Below are positions 6,979 to 13,300 of a DNA stretch of 15,336 nucleotides, in pieces. Each line of letters opens with the position of its first letter. The first letter of the stretch is position 1. The position numbers and the translations under genes are program-made. A model generated the notes under the pieces. It worked only from the letters and a program-made list of their open reading frames with translations. It had not been told where the DNA came from and did no database searches. Origin of the DNA: Deltaproteobacteria bacterium (GTDB lineage: Bacteria > Desulfobacterota > Desulfobacteria > Desulfobacterales > SG8-13); the NCBI GenBank assembly GCA_024639205.1, contig JAHEIV010000015.1, forward strand, positions 1 to 15,336. Direction: 5' to 3'.

Positions 6979-7002
6979 GATGAGATGAAAATGAATCTCA
7001 TC
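6979..7002. repeat. Inverted repeat, 8-bp arms
   Basis: GATGAGAT (6979-6986) and ATCTCATC (6995-7002) are perfect inverted arms around an 8-base spacer. The geometry is identical to the repeat at 6862-6885, but the sequence differs. It lies about 185 bp upstream of the ABC ATPase start. Confidence 0.4.
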
Positions 7003-7185
7003 TGTTCATCTATCGTTTGCATCAGCTTGCGCTTTTGCTTCGTGCAACCTATTGTTGGTAATGCGCAGGCGTGCATATCATCAATTTTTACCTAACGTTC
7101 ACGAAAAAAACTGGTTGTCGTCAGGCCGTTCTGCATTCATCTCGGACCGGGGGAGGGATTTATCGTACCGCTACCTGCCAAATCG

Positions 7186-8739
7186 ATGATACGACTTCAG
7201 GATGTTACCATAAGAGTGCGCGATCGTTTTTTGTTCTCCGGCATCAACTGGGAGATTTTCGATGGACAGAATTGGGCGATTATCGGCCCGAACGGGGCCG
7301 GCAAAACCTCATTGGCGGGTGCTCTGGCCGGTGAAGTGCCGGTTGTGGGAGGCCGCATAACCAAAGCGGCGGAACTGCAGCCGGCAGGTAAAATCGGCTA
7401 TCTTTCTTTTGAGCGCTACCGGGATTTGATCGCAACCGAAGAAGCCCGAGATGAATCCCGCTTTTTCAGCGGTCGATTCACCAATGGTTTAACCACACGA
7501 AAATTGCTGGCCGACACCTGCCAGTCCGGTGGCATCATTTCCCCGGAGATGAAGAACCTTCTGAATCAATTGGGGATACAACAGTTGTTGCATCGGTCGG
7601 TGCGAGCCCTTTCCACGGGAGAAATCCGATTGGTGTTGATTGCCAGGGAGCTTTTCAAGGCACCCCGGCTGCTGATTCTGGATGAACCGTTCGGCGGCCT
7701 GGATGAAGGCTCTTTGCGGCGACTGGCCGGAATCATCGACGAGTTGATGCGGCAGCACGTCCAATTGATCCTGGTGACGCATCATCTCGAAAAGATCGGG
7801 TCCTATATAACGCACGTGCTGGCGGTAAAAAACGGGCGGGTGTTTTTTCAAGGGCCACGGCGCCGGGGCTTGGACCCCGGGCGGATCCGGCAGCTGTACG
7901 ATGTGTCCTCCGGCAAGAGGGAAACAGCGTCTTCGAAAGGTCCGCAAACCACTGGGGCCGGTCCCGTGGATATGGATGCGGTGTATATTGAGATGAAAAA
8001 CGTCTGCATTCGGTATGATGATCGACCGGTTCTGGATAACCTGAGCTGGATGGTATGCCGGGATGAAAATTGGCAGATCATCGGGCCCAACGGTGCCGGG
8101 AAAACGACATTGCTGAGTCTGGTTACCGCGGACCATCCCCAGGCCTATGCCAATGAGATCTATCTTTTCGGCCGGCGTCGTGGGTCGGGGGAAAGCATCT
8201 GGGACATAAAGAATCGGATCGGAATGATTTCTTCCGAGTTTCACGTTCGTTATCGAAAACCGATTCCGGCTTTTGATGTCGTGCTTTCCGGGTTTTTCGA
8301 CTCGGTGGGCCTGTACCGAAACGCGACTTTCGAGCAGCGTCAACTCGCCAAACGCTGGATGCAAACCCTGCAGATTGCGGACAAAGCCGAACGGCTGTTT
8401 CACACACTTTCCCAGGGTGAGCAGCGAATGGTGCTGCTGACCCGGGCCATGATCAAGTCGCCGCTTCTGCTGATTTTAGACGAACCCTGCCTGGGACTCG
8501 ATCCGCCCGCCAGAAAACATCTGTTGGCTTTAATCGATTGGATTGGGCAGCAGCCTGAAACGCAATTGTTGTATGTGACCCATCAACCGGCGGAAACGCT
8601 TTCCTGCATTACCCATGAAATGCGGTTTGAAAAATCGGAAGGTGACGGATTTCGCGTTATTCAGGAAGCAGTCGGCAAGCGGAACCCGGCAGGAGTGCCA
8701 TCAAGGAACGCCCTGAACGGCAATGGGCACCGGAGGTGA
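7186..8739 (+). CDS. modF: ModF-type tandem ABC ATPase
   Basis: A 517-residue soluble protein with two ABC ATPase domains and no membrane segments. Domain 1 has Walker A GPNGAGKT (34-41), signature LSTGE (142-146), Walker B RLLILDEP (161-168) and the H-loop VTHH. Domain 2 has Walker A GPNGAGKT (300-307), signature LSQGE (408-412), Walker B LLLILDEP (427-434) and VTHQ. The stretch SLVTADHPQAYANEIYLFGR (311-330), followed by RRGSGESIWDIKNRIG, closely resembles E. coli ModF (formerly PhrA), as do LSGFFDSVGLY and the overall length. ModF is associated with molybdate transport, but its exact role is unsettled. No modABC or molybdopterin gene is visible here, so the link to molybdenum rests on similarity alone. 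The ATG at 7186 has no nearby Shine-Dalgarno; a GGGAGGGA lies 27-34 nt upstream. The 3' end overlaps the HD-GYP gene by 39 bp. Confidence 0.85.
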   Translation: MIRLQDVTIRVRDRFLFSGINWEIFDGQNWAIIGPNGAGKTSLAGALAGEVPVVGGRITKAAELQPAGKIGYLSFERYRDLIATEEARDESRFFSGRFTNGLTTRKLLADTCQSGGIISPEMKNLLNQLGIQQLLHRSVRALSTGEIRLVLIARELFKAPRLLILDEPFGGLDEGSLRRLAGIIDELMRQHVQLILVTHHLEKIGSYITHVLAVKNGRVFFQGPRRRGLDPGRIRQLYDVSSGKRETASSKGPQTTGAGPVDMDAVYIEMKNVCIRYDDRPVLDNLSWMVCRDENWQIIGPNGAGKTTLLSLVTADHPQAYANEIYLFGRRRGSGESIWDIKNRIGMISSEFHVRYRKPIPAFDVVLSGFFDSVGLYRNATFEQRQLAKRWMQTLQIADKAERLFHTLSQGEQRMVLLTRAMIKSPLLLILDEPCLGLDPPARKHLLALIDWIGQQPETQLLYVTHQPAETLSCITHEMRFEKSEGDGFRVIQEAVGKRNPAGVPSRNALNGNGHRR

Positions 8740-9381
8740 ATTGGGGCAGGATTCCGCCCAGCCATCGTGGATCACGCCGTTTTCCCTAATCTCTTCAATA
8801 AACGTTTCCACCAGGGAGGGATCAAAGCTGCTGCCGCTCAATTTCCGAAGAATATGGAAAGCCTGTCGGCGGCTCTTGCGCTTTTGATACGGCCTGTCGG
8901 TGGTGACGGCATCGAAGCAATCGACGACGCTGATGATCTTGGCTCCCAGAGGAATCTTTTCGGCCTTCAGCCCACGGGGATAACCGGAGCCGTCCATTCT
9001 TTCGTGGTGGCAATGGACATAGTCGAGCACGGGAGCCAAGATACCAAAGCTCTCGAGCAAAATGGCACCGATGTGCGGATGCTGCTGCACTTCCTCCCGC
9101 ATCTCTTTGCCCAGCCGTTGGCTCTTGTTGTTGAATATGCGTTTACTCAATCCGATTTTTCCAACATCGTGGAGCAGTCCGCCGATCCCGATGGTATCGA
9201 CCTGCTGCGGAGGGAGTCCAACTCTGCGGGCCAACCGGATAGCATAGAGCGCAACCCGCCGGGCATGTTCCTGGGTGTAGGGGTCTTTGGTTCCCAACGC
9301 GGCATCGATGGCGGACAACGTGCGGATATCGAGTGGTGATGCGGCGCGATATGGGAGATGCGTTGAGGCTGCTGTTTTCAT
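8701..9381 (-). CDS. HD-GYP domain c-di-GMP phosphodiesterase
   Basis: A 226-residue, essentially single-domain protein, expected to hydrolyse c-di-GMP through a di- or tri-iron/metal centre. Visible motifs, numbered from the chosen start, are EHARRVALYA (38-47, with H39), GLLHDVGKIG (68-77, with H71-D72), the paired histidines HHERMDGSGYP (125-135) including the GYP signature, and KIISVVDCFDAVTTDRPYQ (148-166). All the core metal ligands of the family appear to be present. No receiver, PAS or membrane domain precedes the catalytic part, so any control of activity must come from elsewhere or from expression. The frame is open up to 9570, but I chose the ATG at 9381 because a near-consensus promoter lies at 9472-9500 inside the longer frame. 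No clear ribosome-binding site precedes 9381. The gene converges with modF and overlaps it by 39 bp. Confidence 0.9.
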   Translation of the reverse strand: MKTAASTHLPYRAASPLDIRTLSAIDAALGTKDPYTQEHARRVALYAIRLARRVGLPPQQVDTIGIGGLLHDVGKIGLSKRIFNNKSQRLGKEMREEVQQHPHIGAILLESFGILAPVLDYVHCHHERMDGSGYPRGLKAEKIPLGAKIISVVDCFDAVTTDRPYQKRKSRRQAFHILRKLSGSSFDPSLVETFIEEIRENGVIHDGWAESCPNSPPVPIAVQGVP

Positions 9382-9471
9382 AAGATGATGTTGGCCGGTT
9401 CGACCATTCCGGCGATCCTGCCGGATAGGCCGGGCGTCGAGACACACGCGCTCGTCCGGAAAGATTGAGGC

Positions 9472-9500
9472 CTTATAGAGGATGAGCATGACACTGTCAA
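9472..9500 (-). promoter_or_regulatory. Near-consensus sigma70 promoter of the HD-GYP gene
   Basis: On the minus strand a perfect TTGACA (9495-9500) is followed after exactly 17 bp by TATAAG (9472-9477). Transcription would start near 9465, leaving a leader of about 84 nt before the ATG at 9381. The site excludes the longer open frame as the coding start. Confidence 0.75.
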
Positions 9501-9523
9501 GGCTAAAATTAACTGGCGGCCGA

Positions 9524-9548
9524 ATTTTGGGGAAAAGCCCCGCAAAAT
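9524..9548 (-). terminator. Hairpin after the FecR-domain gene, possible terminator
   Basis: ATTTTGGGG (9524-9532) pairs with CCC (9538-9540) and CAAAAT (9543-9548), with a two-base bulge. The hairpin begins 18 nt after the stop codon of the FecR-domain gene and lies between it and the HD-GYP promoter. It lacks a run of U after the stem, so it may be only a weak terminator or a 3' stabilising structure. Confidence 0.35.
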
Positions 9549-9566
9549 GACCCGGTATAACGTGGC

Positions 9567-10223
9567 TCAATACCCGCCACCGCCACCGCCGTTGCCGGAT
9601 CTGCGACTATCGACAAAAGGCGGTTCCCGCAGCACCAGAGACTCCAGCCGGATGAGCTCGGCGTCGGTGTGGTTGACCACCGGGGCTTTGACGATAATAC
9701 GGTTTTTCGGTGAGACCGATCGGGCAGCATACACGAACCGGGGGGACTCATGATGTCGGGTTTTCACGGTTTGATGTTTGGTTGGATCCGCCAGGGGGGT
9801 TAAATCGGCGATGCCGTAACAAGTGCATATGTATGCGCGCTGTGGATCTGCGTCTACATACACCCCGCTGCCGCGAATCCCGGCAACGACCGTGGGCATT
9901 TCAAGACGTTTATGTCCTTGACCGAAGACGGCGAGCATTTTGCCGTTTACGATCCGCAGTACATCGGCGATGTTCTGTTTCATCGCTTCCGCCGATTCCG
10001 AGCCGATCTCCAGGCGGGTGGCGTCCCGCACCAGGTAAACATCTCTTCCAATGAGAAATATCGCCATTGCGTCAGTGCCGGTGGTGACGGTATCTCCCGG
10101 ATTCACCGGGGATCCGGCCTGGACGACCACCCCGTTGATCTTTACGTCTCCTTTGACGAAATACATGCCGGCAGGCGGTTTGTATGTCCCCAAGGCCAGG
10201 GCATTTCGCATCATCGCCGGCAA
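9567..10223 (-). CDS. FecR-domain protein, lacking its in-frame signal peptide
   Basis: The frame encodes up to 218 residues. A FecR-like beta-domain covers about residues 20-135: YFVKGDVKINGVVVQAGSPV, a GDTVTTGTDAMAIFLIGRDVYL stretch typical of the family, and TVVAGIRGSGVYVDADP near its end. A CxC pair (YICTCYG, 131-137) follows, and the protein ends in a glycine-rich tail (GNGGGGGGY). FecR domains usually act in the periplasm or at the cell surface as sensors or scaffolds; no sigma factor or TonB receptor gene is nearby, so iron signalling is unlikely here. The only in-frame start near the N-terminus is TTG 10223 (or ATGs just inside), with no good ribosome-binding site. A well-formed ATG with a twin-arginine-like leader lies just upstream in the -1-related frame and joins across a T9 run. 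The gene follows uvrA on the same strand. Confidence 0.75.
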   Translation of the reverse strand: MPAMMRNALALGTYKPPAGMYFVKGDVKINGVVVQAGSPVNPGDTVTTGTDAMAIFLIGRDVYLVRDATRLEIGSESAEAMKQNIADVLRIVNGKMLAVFGQGHKRLEMPTVVAGIRGSGVYVDADPQRAYICTCYGIADLTPLADPTKHQTVKTRHHESPRFVYAARSVSPKNRIIVKAPVVNHTDAELIRLESLVLREPPFVDSRRSGNGGGGGGY

Positions 10224-10303
10224 GTGGAAAAAAAAAGACCACCAGAGCCGATCAACAGCCTGAGGAACGTCCGTCGTTCAAAAGGCTGCGGCGTTGTCTG
10301 CAT
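10211..10303 (-). CDS. Out-of-frame twin-arginine leader of the FecR-domain gene
   Basis: ATG at 10301-10303 has an ideal GGGAGG 6 nt upstream and opens a 30-codon frame ending in TGA at 10211-10213. Residues 8-25 read FERRTFLRLLIGSGGLFF, which matches a Tat signal (RR-x-FL-R followed by a hydrophobic stretch). After codon 23 the message contains nine U. Slipping back one base there, or one extra U, continues as FHLPAMMRNALA into the FecR-domain frame and completes a signal peptide ending in ALA. The start, the leader and the downstream domain therefore belong to one gene whose frame is broken by one base at a homopolymer. A sequencing or assembly error, a true inactivating mutation, or programmed slippage could each explain it. 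Confidence 0.65.
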   Translation of the reverse strand: MQTTPQPFERRTFLRLLIGSGGLFFSTCRR

Positions 10304-10375
10304 CTGTTGCCTCCCGAGTTCCCATCATTGGCCGGTCCACTGCTGCCATGGATTCAGAGCGGGATCAACCGGGAT

Positions 10376-13300
10376 TTACGATGCGCTTTGCGCTGCATGC
10401 TCGGGGGTCTGCAGATATCGCTGCAGGTATCGGGCGGTGTGAGAAGTTTCCTGGTGCTGCAGCAGCTCTTCCGGGGAGCCGGCCGCCACCAATCGTCCGC
10501 CTCCGGCGCCTCCTTCCGGGCCCAGGTCGATGATGTAATCGGCAGCCTTGATGATCTCCGGGTTGTGTTCTATTAGCGCTACGGTGTGACCGGCGTCAAT
10601 CAAGGCCTGCAGTACGTCGATAAGGCGCCGGATATCAGCAAGGTGAAGGCCGGTGGTTGGCTCGTCCAGGATGTAGAACGTTCTGCCCCGGGAAGGATAG
10701 GCCAGCTGGCGGGCAAGTTTCATCCGTTGCGCTTCGCCCCCGGAGAGGGTCGGACTCGGCTGGCCGAGGCGCAGATATCCGAGGCCGATTTCGCACACGA
10801 ACTGGATGGGTTGACGAATCCGTCGAATGGCTGAAAAAAATTCGAATGCATCGGCAAATGTGAGCGACAGCACGTCGGCAATCGATTTTCCCTTGTACAG
10901 CACTTCTCGTGTTTCCCTGTTGAAGCGGCTTCCTCCGCACACTTCGCAGGGCACATAGACATCCGGAAGAAAACTCATCTCGATCCTGGGGTTCCCTTGC
11001 CCTTTGCAGGCCTCGCAACGGCCGCCGGGGATATTGAATGAGAATCGTCCGGGTTGATAACCCCTGGCGCGAGAGGCTGGGGTGGCGGCGAACAATCGGC
11101 GAATATCGTTGAGAAACCCGACGTAAGAAGCCGGAACCGATCGGGGCGTTCGGCCGATGGGGCTGTGATCGACCTCGAGAACCCGTTGGATGCTTTTCCA
11201 ACCGGATAGTTTCCGCCAGATTCCAGACGGCAGCGGTTTGTCGAGCAGCCGGTTTCGCAACCCCCTGAACAAGGTTTCTTTCAGCAACGATGATTTGCCC
11301 GATCCGGAAACGCCCGTCAGGCAGATCAGACAGCCGAGCGGGAACTTGACATCGATATTTCTTAAATTTCGGGCCCGTGCGCCGGTTATTCGCACGGAGG
11401 GACGATTTCGATGAGGCCGGTGGCGGGATGTGATCACGCGTGGTTGGCCGTCCATGTAAGCACCGGTAACCGATGCCGGTGCTTTTTTCAGATCGGTCAG
11501 GCTGCCGGTTGCCACCACCTGGCCGCCTTCGCTGCCGGCACCCGGTCCCAGATCGATAATCGTATCGGCGCTGCGAATGGTTTCTTCGTCGTGTTCCACC
11601 ACCAGGATGGTGTTGCCGCGATTTTTGAGCGCGTGCAGCGCATCGATCAGGAGGCCGTTGTCTCTCGGATGAAGCCCGATGGTGGGCTCATCCAGAATGT
11701 AGGTGACCCCGGTTAGATTGGATCCGAGCTGTGCCGCTAATCTCACTCGCTGGGCTTCACCCCCGGAGAGGGTTTCTCCGCTGCGGCCAAGTGACAGATA
11801 GGCCAGCCCGAGGCGGTTCAACAGGGAGAGCCGGCTGAGGATTTCAGCAACAACCGGTTCAGCAATCGGTTTTTGCGCCGCGCTGAAGGAGATGCACGGC
11901 AGGCTCTGATAAAGCGCGTCGGCCGACTGCCGGACCAGGTCCCAGATAGAAAATCCCCCCACCTTTACCGCCAATGCTTCCGGATTTAAGCGACTGCCGC
12001 CGCAGGCCGGACACGTTTGCGGGTCCGGACGATCGGAATCGATCGAAGTCGATTCCGATCTGATTTGTCCCAGGCCGTCGCACTGCCGGCAGGCACCCAA
12101 CCGGCTGTTGAACGAAAACAGCCGGGGGTCCGGTTCTGCAACGCCGATCCCGCATGAGGGGCAGTTCCCGTGGCGGCTGAATATTTCTTCACCGTCGCCG
12201 ATTTTCTGGACAATCAGCGCACCGCTGCCTTCCCGGAGGGCGCGCTCAATCAGCGTGGCCGGGTCGTGCTGAGACGACAGCCCGTCTTTCAGCTCAGCAA
12301 CGATCAGGTCGATGGTGTGCTCCTGGTAACGGCTCAATGCCATATCATTTTTCAGCCGCACCCGCCTGCCGTCGATGCGTGCAAAACGATAGCCTTTTTT
12401 CAGCGCCTGGCCGATCGTCTTTTTGTGAAAGCCCTTTCGACCGGCAACCCGGGTGGCAAGAATTCGGATCGGTTCATGCTGGAATCGGCGCAGGATTTCA
12501 GCATGGATCTGTCGGGTGTTCTGAGCAGTCAGACGACGGCCGCATCCCGGACAGTGAGGGTGTCCGACCTTGCTGAAGAGCAGGCGAAGAAAATGGTAGA
12601 TTTCCGTCAAGGTGGCCACCGTCGAGCGGCGGCTGGCGTGACTGATGCGTTGCTCGATGGCAACCGTGGGAGAAAGCCCTGAAGCCAGGTCCACCTCCGG
12701 TCTTTCGAGAATTTTAACGTATTGCCGGACATAGGGTGCGAGGCTTTCGAGGTAGCGCCGCTGGCCCTCGGCAAAGAGAATATCGAATGCCAGGGTCGAT
12801 TTTCCAGAACCCGATACACCGGTGAGGGCTACCAGTTGATGATGGCCGATAGTCAGGTTCAGATTTTTCAGATTGTGCTGGCGGGCGCCCCGCAGCGATA
12901 TCGCAACCGGAGATGATGATGCGGCAGACCGGGCGTTCGACGCGATCTTTTTTTTAGCCGGTCGGAGTTTTTGGGTCAAACGCCCCCGACCATCCAAATA
13001 GCGTTTCAGAAAATCTCCGGTGCGGGAACCCGGGTGCTTGGCGACTTGTTCCGGCGAACCGGCGACCACCACCCGACCACCCTCATCTCCCCCATCCGGG
13101 CCCAGGTCAATGACCCAATCGGCGGTTTTTACCACTTCCATGTTGTGTTCGATTACTAGAACCGTGTGTCCCGCTCCCACCAACTTCTGCAAAACGCCGA
13201 GCAGCTTCGCAATATCTTCGTAGTGCAAACCGGTGGTGGGCTCGTCGAAAATGAACAGACGCGAGGTCAGCCGGGATTGCTGGAAAAAGCGAGAAAGTTT

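Larger units (their letters stand above)
6803..7185. other. Non-coding gap with short inverted repeats, upstream of modF-like gene
   Basis: No convincing gene lies between the GGDEF promoter and the ABC ATPase start. A 74-codon minus-strand frame (6852-7076) has no ribosome-binding site and no recognisable family. The gap holds three short inverted repeats: two with perfect 8-bp arms and 8-bp spacers (6862-6885 and 6979-7002) and one 13-bp palindrome, GAACCGCCGGTTC, around 6905. No tRNA or known riboswitch fold was recognised by eye. The ATPase promoter must lie here, but no strong sigma70 pair stands out. Confidence 0.55.

Noticed and set aside
6852..7076. A 74-codon minus-strand frame in the large gap
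   Set aside because: No ribosome-binding site, no family resemblance, and it spans several inverted repeats.
6803..7185. Possible c-di-GMP riboswitch or tRNA between the GGDEF and modF genes
   Set aside because: I could not find the conserved core of a GEMM riboswitch or a cloverleaf with a T-loop; only short inverted repeats are visible.
9382..9570. Longer HD-GYP reading frame up to 9570
   Set aside because: A near-consensus promoter at 9472-9500 lies inside it, and the added residues do not resemble a domain or signal peptide.
9567..10303. FecR-domain protein as an iron-siderophore regulator
   Set aside because: No FecI-type sigma factor or TonB-dependent receptor is nearby, and the protein has no N-terminal anti-sigma segment.
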